NCBI GenBank assembly: GCA_017937845.1
Contig: JAGBCV010000056.1
Location: 1-44,622 of the forward strand
Reading direction: 5' to 3'
DNA length: 44,622 nt
Source of the DNA: Clostridia bacterium
GTDB taxonomy: Bacteria; Bacillota; Clostridia; Oscillospirales; CAG-272
Of the stretch, positions 8,643-16,705 are shown in pieces. Every line of letters begins with the position of its first letter. Position 1 is the stretch's first letter. The notes under the pieces are model-generated. The model saw only the letters and a list, made by a program, of their open reading frames with translations. It ran no database searches and was not told the origin of the DNA. The position numbers were made by a program, and so were the translations under genes.

Positions 8643-8676
8643 AACCCCAACAGATTTATCAAGGTCTGTTGGGGTT
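8643..8676. terminator. Terminator hairpin after the small lipoprotein gene
   Basis: AACCCCAACAGA, ten-base loop, TCTGTTGGGGTT: a perfect 12-bp stem about 40 bases beyond the minus-strand lipoprotein stop. A T-rich tract follows on both strands. Confidence 0.65.
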
Positions 8677-8715
8677 CATTTTATTCTGTTCAAAAAATTG
8701 GAATTTCTCAAACAA

Positions 8716-9204
8716 TTAAGTGTCAAATTCAAAATAATATAATATGTTCGTATCTAAATCGTATGCAGCAATGGAAAAGTTATAAGAGAATCTGTCAAAA
8801 AGACTTGCATCATCTGACTTGTCAACCGCTTCTGAGTGGCGGTCAACAAACTTATAAACGCCGTTGTTGATAGCAGGCCAATGTGCTTCTTCTGCAAGGT
8901 CATAAGCATAGCTCACGCCGTTTTTTGAACCGCCATACATAATTAGTTGCAAATTCTCTGTAAGAGGAAGTGGTTTCCAATCCTTGATAAGTTCCGTCGC
9001 TTGAGCTCTTCTTTCTGAACAATCCAGAATTAGATAATATGTGCCATCACCAAGAAAACCACCATGTGTGTCTTTCTCCTCAATAACAGTAAACGCACTT
9101 GTTTTGAAACCAAAATATTCTTCTTGCCCACTACCTACTGTGCTACAAGAAGAAAAGACAGTGCAAACAATGATAGTTGCTATGATTAGCTTTACATATC
9201 TCAT
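8716..9204 (-). CDS. Small secreted lipoprotein, function unknown
   Basis: A 162-residue lipoprotein. The signal peptide MRYVKLIIATIIVC ends in a lipobox-like Phe-Ser-Ser-Cys with the lipid-modified Cys at about residue 20. The mature part is mixed alpha/beta, ends in two aromatic strands (YNFSIAAYDLD and ILYYFEFDT), and has no motif I recognise. The start is the ATG at 9204, eight bases after GGAGGAGG; an in-frame TTG upstream covers that ribosome binding site. The gene lies 42 bases downstream of the PAP2 gene on the same strand with no terminator between, so co-transcription is likely. It is more AT-rich than its neighbours and uses ATA/AGA-type codons more, which may indicate transfer. 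Confidence 0.7.
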   Translation of the reverse strand: MRYVKLIIATIIVCTVFSSCSTVGSGQEEYFGFKTSAFTVIEEKDTHGGFLGDGTYYLILDCSERRAQATELIKDWKPLPLTENLQLIMYGGSKNGVSYAYDLAEEAHWPAINNGVYKFVDRHSEAVDKSDDASLFDRFSYNFSIAAYDLDTNILYYFEFDT

Positions 9205-9246
9205 GATTAAAACCTCCTCCGTCAAATTCTTATTTATCGTTCTGTT

Positions 9247-9912
9247 TTATCCTGTTTTCGCTTTCACAAGCGTCAGCGCAGAAACGTAAAGCATCACGAG
9301 CGCCGCAGAAAGAAGCACACCGCCGATGATATCCGTAAACCAATGCACGCCCGAAAGTAGTCTGCCAACGACGGTAACGGCAATGATGAGAGATGCCGCA
9401 ACGTTATATACGATGCGCCATGTTTTTCTCTTAAAGATCTGCGCGACCGCAGGAATGGACGAGCCCATCACACAACATACGAGCATCGTATGCGAGGAGG
9501 GATACGATGCTTCCCAAACGCCCTCGACCAAGATCGGTCTGAAATTGATCACGACGATTTCAAAAAGCACATAGCAGACCGCAAGCAATACGTACAAAGC
9601 GCCGAGAAGCAAGATCGTACTGTCTACCTTGAAAAGATTTTTTCTGCGTCGCCACTGTATCAACCCGAGCGCCGCAAAAAACGCCACGACCCAAAGCAAA
9701 AAGATACCCATGATATCGCTGACCGTATACCAAAGCTCGCTCGTTCCGAGCGCTTCATGTACCGCCGAATTGAGATGCACGAAGCCCACCTCGGGACTTG
9801 TCGCATCAAAGCTCGGAACGCCAACGTCCACCGTCTGTACCAAGACCGTGAAAACGATAAAAAGCAGAAAAAGTACTGCCGTGATGATAAAAGATGCTTT
9901 TGCTTTTTTCAT
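9247..9912 (-). CDS. PAP2 family phosphatase, membrane-bound
   Basis: A 221-residue integral membrane phosphatase with five to six hydrophobic segments, of the type that dephosphorylates phosphatidate, undecaprenyl pyrophosphate or phosphatidylglycerophosphate. Motif 2 is PSSH (Pro138, Ser139, His141). Motif 3 is GRLLSGVHWFTD with Arg184, nucleophile His190 and Asp194. Motif 1 retains Arg125-Pro126, but the usual Lys seven residues earlier is Glu118. The active site should face outward. AAGGAG precedes the ATG. Terminal helices flank the core, and the length matches short bacterial PAP2 proteins such as BcrC or PgpB relatives. The substrate is not determinable. It probably heads a two-gene transcript with the 8716 lipoprotein. 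Confidence 0.88.
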   Translation of the reverse strand: MKKAKASFIITAVLFLLFIVFTVLVQTVDVGVPSFDATSPEVGFVHLNSAVHEALGTSELWYTVSDIMGIFLLWVVAFFAALGLIQWRRRKNLFKVDSTILLLGALYVLLAVCYVLFEIVVINFRPILVEGVWEASYPSSHTMLVCCVMGSSIPAVAQIFKRKTWRIVYNVAASLIIAVTVVGRLLSGVHWFTDIIGGVLLSAALVMLYVSALTLVKAKTG

Positions 9913-9972
9913 GTTTGTAACTCCTTATTTTGTTGTGACGCAGAAAATTTTACCTTTGAGCGAAAGAAAACA

Positions 9973-10008
9973 TTTTCACGGTGAAAGGGTATGATACCAT
10001 ACCTTTTT
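9973..10008. terminator. Two short hairpins beside the tRNA 3' end
   Basis: TTTTCACGGTGAAA (9973-9986) and GGTATG-4 nt-CATACC (9988-10003). The second is followed on the plus strand by TTTTT. On the minus strand they lie immediately after the tRNA 3' CCA and may serve as terminator or processing signal. Confidence 0.4.
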
Positions 10009-10009
10009 G

Positions 10010-10084
10010 TGGCGCCCCCAACGGGAATCGAACCCATAACTAACCCTTAGGAGGGGTTTATTATATCCATTTAACTATGGGGGC
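10010..10084 (-). tRNA. tRNA-Arg (anticodon CCU)
   Basis: The minus strand folds as a full cloverleaf of 75 nt. The acceptor is GCCCCCA with TGGGGGC, and the D stem is GTTA with TAAT. The anticodon stem AACCC/GGGTT carries the loop CTCCTAA, so the anticodon is CCU, reading AGG. The T arm is ATGGG-TTCGATT-CCCGT, the discriminator is G, and CCA is encoded. It lies between the AI-2E transporter gene and PAP2 on the same strand. Confidence 0.96.
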
Positions 10085-10091
10085 AAGACAC

Positions 10092-10116
10092 CATCTGCAA
10101 GGGCATCTTGCAGATG
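10092..10116 (-). terminator. Hairpin between the AI-2E gene and tRNA-Arg
   Basis: CATCTGCAAG, five-base loop, CTTGCAGATG: a perfect 10-bp stem 11 bases past the AI-2E stop and 8 bases before the tRNA 5' end. It lacks a T run, so it may act as a processing hairpin for a joint transcript instead of a terminator. Confidence 0.5.
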
Positions 10117-10126
10117 GGAAATGACG

Positions 10127-11473
10127 TTATTCACCGTGAAACGTTTCAAACTCTATCGTAGACGGCTCAATGCTGTTTTGCAGAGAATGTTCTTCATCCT
10201 CCTCTTGGAGTGCAAAAATTTCCTCCGTTGCGTCCAAATGACCGCCCAGCCGTTTGCGGCGCGCTTTTTTCATTTCGCGTTCAATATAAAGCTCTTTGCC
10301 TGCATCCGTCGCGTAATATTCATAAGAATCCGTAGAAAGACCGCGTTTGCTGAGTCTTTTGTTGATGAACGAATGAATAAAGGCGTACAGAACGGCAAAT
10401 ACGGGAACACCGAAAACAAGTCCCCAAAAGCCGACGATACCCGTCATCAAAATGATCGCCGTCAGCATAAAGACCGAGGAAGCGTCCACCATCGAACGAA
10501 CGACCTTGGGTCTGATCATATGCTTATTGACCAAATTCAGGCAGATCATGAAGATCACGAACCAAAGCGCATCCAAGGGGTCGGCAAGCAATACGATGAC
10601 CGCGCCGACGACCGTACCGATGGCCAGACCGAAAAGCGGAATAAACGCCGAAAGACCGACGAGAATACTGACGAGCGGATAGTACGGCACACCGATGATG
10701 GAAAGACAAATATAGCTGAGTGTACCGATAATGAGCGCATCGGCAAGCTGACCTTTCAGAAAACCGCCGAATTTATCGTTCGTCACCCTCACACTGCAGC
10801 AAAATGCGCCGAATTTTCGACGGCTTAAAAATGCACGCGCCATCTTCTTGAACTGCGCCAAGATCTGCTCCTTGGAAAAGAGAAAATAGATCGAAAGGAT
10901 GATACCGAGGATCACGTCGCCAAGGATGCTGACAAGCGTACCGGCAAGGCTGGCGATATCGGGCGTGATCTTACCGAATACGGCGTAAATGCTATCCAAA
11001 AGTCCGATGACGTAGCCGATCAGCGTTTCCACATAGCCGCTTAAAATGTGTTCCTTTCCCAAAGAAAGACCGAAAAGCCATTCCTTTAAGATATCCAGAT
11101 AAAAGTTTGACATTTCCATCAGATCCGCATAACCGCGAAGCGCAGACGGAATCAAACGCAAAACGAGCAAAACCAAAAACGTAATGATGATAGCAAACGT
11201 CGAGACCACGGAAAGCACGCGCTTCAAGCGATACTTTTTCTTGCTGTCCAAGGCGTGATACACACGTTTTTCAAAAAAGCTGACGAGCGGCGAAAATACG
11301 TATGCCAGCATCGCGCCTATGAGGATCGGAGAAAGAATCGAAATGATACCCCATAAAAAGCCAACGAAGCTTCCGAAATGCAAAAAGACGTAGATCGCAA
11401 AAATACACGCAAGCATGACAAAGATGCAATATTTGGCAATCAAGGTATACCGTTTATTAAAATTGGGCTTCAT
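10127..11473 (-). CDS. AI-2E family transporter (PerM/YtvI-like)
   Basis: A 448-residue integral membrane protein with about eight transmembrane helices, arranged as in AI-2E/PerM/YtvI transporters. There are three N-terminal helices (YCIFVMLACIFAIYVFLHFG onward), a soluble central segment (about 120-230), and five C-terminal helices including GLAIGTVVGAVIVLLADPL and LVNKHMIRPKVV, the conserved family motif before the last helices. The charged C-terminal tail is about 75 residues, rich in Arg/Lys then Glu. Some relatives export autoinducer-2 and others are sodium/proton antiporters; sequence alone does not choose. A good GGAGA precedes the ATG. It has its own promoter (11529-11557) and lies directly upstream of tRNA-Arg. 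Confidence 0.85.
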   Translation of the reverse strand: MKPNFNKRYTLIAKYCIFVMLACIFAIYVFLHFGSFVGFLWGIISILSPILIGAMLAYVFSPLVSFFEKRVYHALDSKKKYRLKRVLSVVSTFAIIITFLVLLVLRLIPSALRGYADLMEMSNFYLDILKEWLFGLSLGKEHILSGYVETLIGYVIGLLDSIYAVFGKITPDIASLAGTLVSILGDVILGIILSIYFLFSKEQILAQFKKMARAFLSRRKFGAFCCSVRVTNDKFGGFLKGQLADALIIGTLSYICLSIIGVPYYPLVSILVGLSAFIPLFGLAIGTVVGAVIVLLADPLDALWFVIFMICLNLVNKHMIRPKVVRSMVDASSVFMLTAIILMTGIVGFWGLVFGVPVFAVLYAFIHSFINKRLSKRGLSTDSYEYYATDAGKELYIEREMKKARRKRLGGHLDATEEIFALQEEDEEHSLQNSIEPSTIEFETFHGE

Positions 11474-11528
11474 GCGTGCATTTCTCCTTTCCGTAAATTT
11501 ACAGAGTAAATTTATATGCTACTATATT

Positions 11529-11557
11529 ATCATACACAAAAGTTGGCGTTTCGTCAA
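11529..11557 (-). promoter_or_regulatory. Sigma-A promoter of the AI-2E gene
   Basis: Minus-strand TTGACG, 17-base spacer, TATGAT, about 55 bases upstream of the ATG. Confidence 0.6.
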
Positions 11558-11639
11558 GCAAAAAAACAATTTTAACAAAAAATTAAAAATTATCTCATTT
11601 TCTTTTATCAATATAGTTGGATGATCTTAGGTTTTGAGT

Positions 11640-11780
11640 ATCTCCGCGCGGTCATCCTGAGCGAAGCACCGTCCGGATTCCGCCTGCGGCGATTTTGCTT
11701 ACGCAAAATTTCGACTTCGGGCTTTGCCCTTCGCTCAGAATGACGGGACTGTGTGCAGTCGAATGGATCTCGCGGACATC
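11640..11780. repeat. MITE/REP-like intergenic repeat with terminal inverted repeats
   Basis: The 378-base gap between the AI-2E gene and potD contains this non-coding element. GTCATCCTGAGCGAAG (11651-11666) faces CTTCGCTCAGAATGAC (11729-11744), a 16-bp inverted repeat with one mismatch; imperfect pairing extends outward (TCTCCGCG against CGCGGACA). The interior has small hairpins such as TTTTGC/GCAAAA. Elements with this 'TCATTCTGAGCGAAG' core are, from general knowledge, scattered in many bacterial genomes. No gene is seen in it. Confidence 0.6.
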
Positions 11781-11804
11781 GCATCACATTTTTTATTGAT
11801 TGAC

Positions 11805-11843
11805 AAGAACCTCCGCTTTGCATCATGCAAAACGGAGGTTCTT
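11805..11843 (-). terminator. Terminator of the pot operon
   Basis: AAGAACCTCCG / CGGAGGTTCTT, 11-bp stem with an inner palindrome TTTGCAT/ATGCAAA, beginning nine bases beyond the potD stop on the minus strand. The T tract is weak. Confidence 0.65.
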
Positions 11844-11851
11844 TATGGATA

Positions 11852-13084
11852 TTACAAGCTTTTATCCGCACGCATGGCGGCGCGTTTTTTCTTCACGCTC
11901 ATATGGTAAAGACAATATGCCGTGATACCGACCGCAGACACAGAGATGACGACCCAAAATCCCGTCGTAAGCGAACCGACGCTGACGGATATCCAAAGGA
12001 TATCGAGCTGTTGGTTGACCTCGTCGGGGAGATTGACAAAGGTTTCCATGTTTGCAAGCACGTCCTCACTCGGATATGCGATGGGGTTTTCCACCATTTC
12101 CGCATCCATCAAGTCCTTTGCGGCGGAGATGGGCGTGGAATAGCCGATCATACCGCAGTTTTCTGCGGAAACGGCAGGCTCACACATGAAGTTGATGAAC
12201 ATTTCCGCGGCTTCCTTGTTGACACAGCCCTTCGGGATGCACATGGCATCGACAAAGCGGTTCGTGCCTTCCTTCGGGAATGCAAACGCAAGGTCTTCGT
12301 TATCCTCGGACATGGTGAGATAGTCGCCCGCGTAGTAAGGCGCGATCCATGCGTTTTCTTCGACCATCTTATCAAAGATCTGGTCCATGACGTATGCCTG
12401 CACGAGAGGCTTCTGTGTTTTGAGAAGCTCAGCCGCTTCGGTGATCTCATCGGCGTTTTCGGAGTTCAAGGAATAGCCGAGCGATTTGAGCGCAATGGCA
12501 AAAGAATCTCGGGAGTTATCAAACATGAGGATCTTACCTGCATAGTCTTCATTCCAAAGCACTTCCCAGCTATCGACGGATTCGATGTATTTGGTATTAT
12601 AGATGATACCGACCGTACCCCAAGTATAGGGAACGCTATATTCTTGATTTTCGTCATAATCGGGATTTCGGAATGCTTCATCGACGTATTTCGCAAAATT
12701 CGGGATATTTCCCAAATCGAGCTTTTCAAGCATACCCTGCTCTGCAAGGCGGGAGATCATATAATCCGACGGAATGACGATGTCATAATACGCGCTGCCG
12801 CTCTGAAGCTTGGAATAAAGACCCTCGTTGGTATCGAACGTGGTATATTCCACGTCGATGCCCGTCAGCTCTTCAAACCACGCGATCACGTCGCGCGAGC
12901 CGTCTGCGCCGTCGGCGATATATTCGCCCCAGTTATAAACGTAGAGCTTCAAATTCTGCCCCTTGAATTTGGAATAGTATTCCGCATCAAGCGCATAAGC
13001 ATCTTCTCCGTCTGCAAGCACAGTCATGGAACACACGGAAAGCACGAGCAGAGCGCAGAGAAAAACGGAAAGAATTTTTTTCAT
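11852..13084 (-). CDS. potD: Spermidine/putrescine ABC transporter substrate-binding protein (PotD-like), C-terminally membrane-anchored
   Basis: A 410-residue polyamine-binding protein. The N-terminal signal peptide (MKKILSVFLCALLVLSVC, cleavage near VLADG) is followed by a type II periplasmic-binding fold. Typical PotD stretches are LYVYNWGEYIA, YDIVIPSDYMISRL, VPYTWGTVGIIYN and the GYSTPISAAK segment. The lipobox usual in Gram-positive binding proteins is not convincing. Instead the extreme C-terminus carries a hydrophobic helix (about residues 374-397) and then KKKRAAMRADK, which looks like a stop-transfer anchor. It captures polyamines outside the membrane for PotB/PotC. It lies 25 bases after potC. 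The ribosome binding site is weak (AAAGGAAA, 12-13 bases away), so levels may depend on read-through translation. Confidence 0.92.
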   Translation of the reverse strand: MKKILSVFLCALLVLSVCSMTVLADGEDAYALDAEYYSKFKGQNLKLYVYNWGEYIADGADGSRDVIAWFEELTGIDVEYTTFDTNEGLYSKLQSGSAYYDIVIPSDYMISRLAEQGMLEKLDLGNIPNFAKYVDEAFRNPDYDENQEYSVPYTWGTVGIIYNTKYIESVDSWEVLWNEDYAGKILMFDNSRDSFAIALKSLGYSLNSENADEITEAAELLKTQKPLVQAYVMDQIFDKMVEENAWIAPYYAGDYLTMSEDNEDLAFAFPKEGTNRFVDAMCIPKGCVNKEAAEMFINFMCEPAVSAENCGMIGYSTPISAAKDLMDAEMVENPIAYPSEDVLANMETFVNLPDEVNQQLDILWISVSVGSLTTGFWVVISVSAVGITAYCLYHMSVKKKRAAMRADKSL

Positions 13085-13109
13085 TTCTTTTGAAATTTCC
13101 TTTCAAAAA

Positions 13110-13913
13110 TCAAAGTTTCATCATTTTCTTTTGCTTTGCATTCTCTTTTTGAATCGAACGGATATTGGTCACGAGAAGCACGAGAAGCACGATGACGAAC
13201 ATGATGGTGGAAAGTGCGTTGATTTCGGGGCTGACGCGCTTTTTGACCATGGAATAGATGGTGATGGAAAGCGTCTGCACATTGCCCGCGGTAAAATAGC
13301 TGACAACGAAATCATCGAGAGAATAGGTGATCGCCATGAGGAAGCCTGTGATGACACCGGGCATGATCTCAGGAAGAACGACCTTATAAAAGGCTTGGAA
13401 AGGATTACAGCCGAGGTCAAGCGCCGCCTCATACATATTTTTGTTGATCTGACGGAGCTTCGGCAAAACGGAAAGGAATACCGACGGCACGCAGAACGAA
13501 ATATGCGCGATGATCAGCGGAACGAAGCCCGACATATTGAGGAACGCGAAAAGGAGCATCATCGAGATACCCATGACGATCTCCGGCATGAGGAGCGGAA
13601 GATTCGTCACGTTCTGAATGGCATTTTTCGCAAATTTATTCTGCATGGAAAAGACACCGATCGCCGCAAGCGCACCGATAAGCGTTGCAAAAACGGACGC
13701 AAAGAGCGCAACGATGAGGGTATTTTTGAGCGAATTTAAGATCAGCTCATTGGAAAAAAGGTCGATATACCATTTGAGAGAAAAGCCCGTCCAGGAATAC
13801 CCCTTTGAGGAGTTAAAGGAAAATACGATAAGCACGAGGATGGGCAGATACAAAAAGAGCATCAGAAGGGCAACGTATACGCCCGAGAGAACTTTATTTT
13901 TTTTCTGTGTCAT
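13110..13913 (-). CDS. potC: Spermidine/putrescine ABC transporter permease PotC
   Basis: A 267-residue permease with six transmembrane helices. The EAA loop, which docks on the ATPase, is visible as YEAALDLGCNPFQAFYKVVLPEIMPG (about 155-180). Together with PotB it forms the polyamine channel in the cytoplasmic membrane. Its start ATG overlaps the potB stop by four bases (ATGA type), and GAGGAGG lies seven bases upstream, so translation of the two is probably coupled. Length and helix pattern match PotC. Confidence 0.92.
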   Translation of the reverse strand: MTQKKNKVLSGVYVALLMLFLYLPILVLIVFSFNSSKGYSWTGFSLKWYIDLFSNELILNSLKNTLIVALFASVFATLIGALAAIGVFSMQNKFAKNAIQNVTNLPLLMPEIVMGISMMLLFAFLNMSGFVPLIIAHISFCVPSVFLSVLPKLRQINKNMYEAALDLGCNPFQAFYKVVLPEIMPGVITGFLMAITYSLDDFVVSYFTAGNVQTLSITIYSMVKKRVSPEINALSTIMFVIVLLVLLVTNIRSIQKENAKQKKMMKL

Positions 13914-14731
13914 ACGAGCGCCTCCTCGGAATCTTCCGTTTCAAATCGATTGAATATCGCCATCGTAATGAGTACCACGACCATGAGCATCAGCGACGTT
14001 GCCGAGCCTGCGTTGAGGTCGTAGGAGTTGCCGAGGAACTGCACCTCGATCAGGTCACCGATGAGATAGTTGCCCGAGCCGCCGAGCATACCGCTGATAA
14101 CGAACGTACTGACCGCAGGAACGAAGACCATCGTCACACCCGAAATGATACCGGGCAGACTCAGCGGAAGCACGACGCGGCGAAACGTCGCAAAAAAGCC
14201 CGCGCCAAGGTCGCTGGAGGCTTCCAGCACGCTCTTGTCGATCTTGGTCATAATGGAATAGAGCGGAAGGATCATAAACGGAATATAGTTATAGACCATA
14301 CCGAGAACGACCGCACCTGAGGTATTGATGAGCTTTGCGGCGGGAAGTCCGATCGCGGTGAGCATGGTATTGATCACGCCGTTATCCTCCAAAATCGCCT
14401 GCCAAGCATATGTACGAAGCAAAAAGTTCATCCACATGGGGAGCATGACGAGCATACTCATCATTTTCTGCTTGGAAAAGGTGAGTCGGGACATGATAAA
14501 CGCGAAAGGATACGCCAAAACAAGGCAAATGACCGTTGCGATAGCGGCGAGATATACACTGTTTGCAAGCGTGGGGATATAAAGCGCGGATTGCTTGACG
14601 TTATCAAGCGTAAACGCGCCGTTTCCGTCGGTGAATGCAAAATAAACGACGAGCAAAAGAGGCAGGATGGTAAAAAGGATCATCCAAATAATATACGGGT
14701 ACGACGCCCATTTGGCATTCAGCTTGATCAC
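13910..14731 (-). CDS. potB: Spermidine/putrescine ABC transporter permease PotB
   Basis: A 273-residue permease with six transmembrane helices. The EAA loop reads [26 protein letters not shown] (about 170-195). It pairs with PotC. The start codon is GTG, preceded by GGAGG at nine bases and overlapping the potA stop by four bases. Gene order potA-potB-potC-potD with 4-base overlaps is the classic operon arrangement, so the assignment to B and C rests on order as well as sequence. Confidence 0.92.
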   Translation of the reverse strand: MIKLNAKWASYPYIIWMILFTILPLLLVVYFAFTDGNGAFTLDNVKQSALYIPTLANSVYLAAIATVICLVLAYPFAFIMSRLTFSKQKMMSMLVMLPMWMNFLLRTYAWQAILEDNGVINTMLTAIGLPAAKLINTSGAVVLGMVYNYIPFMILPLYSIMTKIDKSVLEASSDLGAGFFATFRRVVLPLSLPGIISGVTMVFVPAVSTFVISGMLGGSGNYLIGDLIEVQFLGNSYDLNAGSATSLMLMVVVLITMAIFNRFETEDSEEALV

Positions 14732-15816
14732 GGCAGGATACCTCCGTAATTTTTCACTTCCGAGGAATCGGATTTATGCATGATATGGATGGCTTCGGGC
14801 TCGATATAGATACCAACGTCAGAGCCGCTCGCGGTGTAGTCCGTGGAATGGACGCGCCAAACCGTGCCGCCGCAATCGACCATCATTTCGTAATGCACGC
14901 CCTTGAAAAGAACGGACATGACCTTACCGCAAAGGGTATTGGGAGCATCGGATGCGGCAACGATATCCACGTCCTCGGGACGGACAACGACCTCGACCTC
15001 CTCGTCCTTGGCGAAGCCGCCATCGACACATTCATAATTTCTGCCCGCAAATTCGACGAGCTTGTCCTTATGCATGATACCGGGAACGATATTGCTTTCA
15101 CCGATGAATTTCGCGGTGAAGGCGTTGACGGGCTCGTTATAGATATCCTGCGGCGTACCGATCTGCTGGATAAGCCCCCCGTTCATAACGACGACCGTAT
15201 CGCTCATGGTGAGCGCTTCCTCCTGGTCGTGGGTAACGTAAACGAACGTGATGCCGAGTCTTTGCTGGATCTTTTTCAGCTCATACTGCATTTCCTTGCG
15301 GAGCTTCAAGTCAAGCGCGCCGAGCGGTTCGTCGAGAAGGAGCACCTTCGGCTGATTGACGAGCGCGCGGGCAATGGCGACGCGCTGCTGCTGACCGCCC
15401 GAAAGCAGGTCGACCTTACGGCTTTCAAAATCGGAAAGACCGACCATTGCGAGCATCTCACGCACGCGCTTTACGATCTCCTTTTCGGGGGTCTTGACAA
15501 GACGAAGCCCGAAAGCAACGTTTTCAAATACGTCAAGATGGGGGAAAAGCGCATATTTTTGAAAAACGGTATTGACCTTGCGTTTATACGGGGGAACGTG
15601 ATTGATTTTTTTACCGAGGAACATGAGGTCGCCCGCGTCGGGTGTTACGAAACCGCCGATGATACGAAGCGTCGTCGTTTTACCACAGCCCGAGGGTCCG
15701 AGAAGCGTCAAAAATTCCTTGTCATGAATATCAAGGTCGATGCTTTTCAAAATCTGTTCGCCGTCAAAGCTTTTGGAAATACCTTTTAGTTCAATAATTT
15801 TTTTGTTCTGGTCCAT
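14728..15816 (-). CDS. potA: Spermidine/putrescine ABC transporter ATP-binding protein PotA
   Basis: A 362-residue ABC ATPase that powers polyamine import. From the chosen start, Walker A is GPSGCGKTT at about 40-48, then the Q-loop and the signature [16 protein letters not shown]. Walker B is [11 protein letters not shown] and the H-loop is [11 protein letters not shown]-terminal TOBE regulatory domain (about 240-362, [10 protein letters not shown]) is typical of PotA. I start at the ATG at 15816 (MDQNKK). The ATG at 15825 (MANMDQ) is equally possible because the ribosome binding site is poor for both (GTGAG). Upstream in-frame codons run into the leader terminator and are not coding. It is the first gene of the operon. 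Confidence 0.93.
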   Translation of the reverse strand: MDQNKKIIELKGISKSFDGEQILKSIDLDIHDKEFLTLLGPSGCGKTTTLRIIGGFVTPDAGDLMFLGKKINHVPPYKRKVNTVFQKYALFPHLDVFENVAFGLRLVKTPEKEIVKRVREMLAMVGLSDFESRKVDLLSGGQQQRVAIARALVNQPKVLLLDEPLGALDLKLRKEMQYELKKIQQRLGITFVYVTHDQEEALTMSDTVVVMNGGLIQQIGTPQDIYNEPVNAFTAKFIGESNIVPGIMHKDKLVEFAGRNYECVDGGFAKDEEVEVVVRPEDVDIVAASDAPNTLCGKVMSVLFKGVHYEMMVDCGGTVWRVHSTDYTASGSDVGIYIEPEAIHIMHKSDSSEVKNYGGILP

Positions 15817-15894
15817 GTTTGCCATCTCACTTTTTTTAGAATTTTCGCGCATATTAAGGCGATGCGCCGCACAAAGCGAAAATCCGCTTTTTGG

Positions 15895-15931
15895 ATTAAA
15901 AAAATGCACGAAAAAACGTTTTTCCGTGCAT
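15895..15931 (-). terminator. Leader terminator (attenuator) in front of potA
   Basis: The minus strand forms ATGCACG...CGTGCAT (15904-15931) with an AAAAACG/CGTTTTT inner stem. It is followed directly by seven T residues. It lies between the pot promoter and potA with no open reading frame upstream on this strand, so it can only stop transcription started at the pot promoter. Confidence 0.75.
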
Positions 15932-15941
15932 AAAAAGTGCC

Positions 15942-15999
15942 GTGAATGATATAAAAAAATTATCTTCGCAAGATAGCGTTCGTGCTATCTTATATTCAC
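15942..15999 (-). promoter_or_regulatory. Structured leader RNA, riboswitch-like, upstream of the pot terminator
   Basis: The predicted transcript starts at about 15999 with GTGAATATA, which pairs with TATATCATTCAC (15953-15942) to close a domain. Inside it AAGATAGC/GCTATCTT (15991-15984 with 15977-15970) forms a hairpin. The competing pairing TATCTT/AAGATA involves 15961-15975. The apical GCACGAA is complementary to TTCGTGC in the 3' arm of the downstream terminator, giving a candidate antiterminator. I do not recognise a described riboswitch consensus. Confidence 0.55.
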
Positions 16000-16005
16000 A
16001 ATGGC

Positions 16006-16034
16006 ATTATAGCAAATAAATATATAAAATGCAA
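16006..16034 (-). promoter_or_regulatory. Sigma-A promoter of the pot operon
   Basis: Minus-strand TTGCAT, 17-base spacer, TATAAT. Transcription would start near 15999, about 180 bases upstream of potA. The 370 bases from here to the DUF6809-like gene are AT-rich and non-coding apart from the direct repeat at 16198. Confidence 0.75.
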
Positions 16035-16197
16035 TATTTTTTTCAAATTTTCCCTAAAAAAACTTTGATTTTTCGCATTTTTCAAAGAAAATCGCACAAG
16101 AAAACAAAAATCAAGCGGTTTTCTCCCATTTGTTTGGAAATCCTCCGAAAATCATCTTTCAAACTTTTCCTTGCGCGAATATCCCGTTTTCGCTCGC

Positions 16198-16248
16198 CCC
16201 TCCTGCCTTGTTTGATCTGAATGTTGACAATTCGTTAGCCTTCCCCTT
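16198..16248 (+). repeat. 51-nt direct repeat, copy 1
   Basis: It starts CCCTCCTGCCTTG and ends GTTAGCCTTCCCCTT. It is identical to 16706-16756 except for one base. The two copies flank the DUF6809-like gene at a distance of 508 bases. Confidence 0.85.
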
Positions 16249-16337
16249 TATCAAATTTTGAATTGTTACAGCGTAGGGGTCGGCGCCCTCGACGACCCAA
16301 TTTTGAAAATCCGCTTTTATATCCAAACGCACATATT

Positions 16338-16368
16338 TTGAACATTTTTGAAAAAGCAATGTTATAAT
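16338..16368 (+). promoter_or_regulatory. Promoter of the DUF6809-like gene
   Basis: A perfect TATAAT at 16363-16368, with TTGAAC 19 bases upstream (longer than ideal), 33 bases before the ATG. Confidence 0.5.
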
Positions 16369-16401
16369 AAAGCTATCATCATAAAAGGAGCTTATATTAA
16401 C

Positions 16402-16671
16402 ATGAAATCTACACTCAAAAAATTATGGAACGGAGAAATTTCACCATGGAGCGCACCCGAACCGACAACGATGGAATTTCGTAAAATTGCAGAAAAGGTC
16501 GATAAAGAACGTGCGCTTTTGGAATCCATGTTAAATGAAGACGGACGCAAAATTCTTGAAAATTTTGAAAGTTTTCATTGCGAATGGTTGAATCTTGAAA
16601 ACGAAAATGCTTTTTTGCAAGGATTTTCGCTCGGTATGAAAATGGCAGCGGAAGCGTTTCTCACGAATTGA
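16402..16671 (+). CDS. Small helical protein, DUF6809-like
   Basis: An 89-residue soluble protein without signal peptide or membrane segment. It starts MKSTLKKLWNGEISPWSAP, has a charged central helix (EFRKIAEKVDKERALLESML) and ends in ENAFLQGFSLGMKMAAEAFL. The N-terminal 'L..L+.G.I.P' and the C-terminal 'F..GF.LG' pattern fit my memory of DUF6809, small Clostridia proteins of unknown function often found on mobile DNA. AAAGGAGC precedes the ATG by about 11 bases. It has its own promoter and sits between 51-nt direct repeats, which suggests it arrived or is maintained as a separate cassette. The family call is from memory and uncertain; that it is a real gene is better supported. Confidence 0.65.
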   Translation: MKSTLKKLWNGEISPWSAPEPTTMEFRKIAEKVDKERALLESMLNEDGRKILENFESFHCEWLNLENENAFLQGFSLGMKMAAEAFLTN

Positions 16672-16705
16672 TATATCAAAAAAACGGTCGACCACATAAA
16701 GTTGA

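Noticed and set aside
15942..15999. Guanidine-II (mini-ykkC) riboswitch in the pot leader
   Set aside because: That class needs two hairpins with four-base ACGR loops. Here there is one hairpin with a six-base ACGAAC loop, and the second stem does not have such a loop.
16021..16400. A small gene in the AT-rich region upstream of the DUF6809-like gene
   Set aside because: The only frames are short, lack ribosome binding sites, and overlap the pot promoter or the direct repeat.
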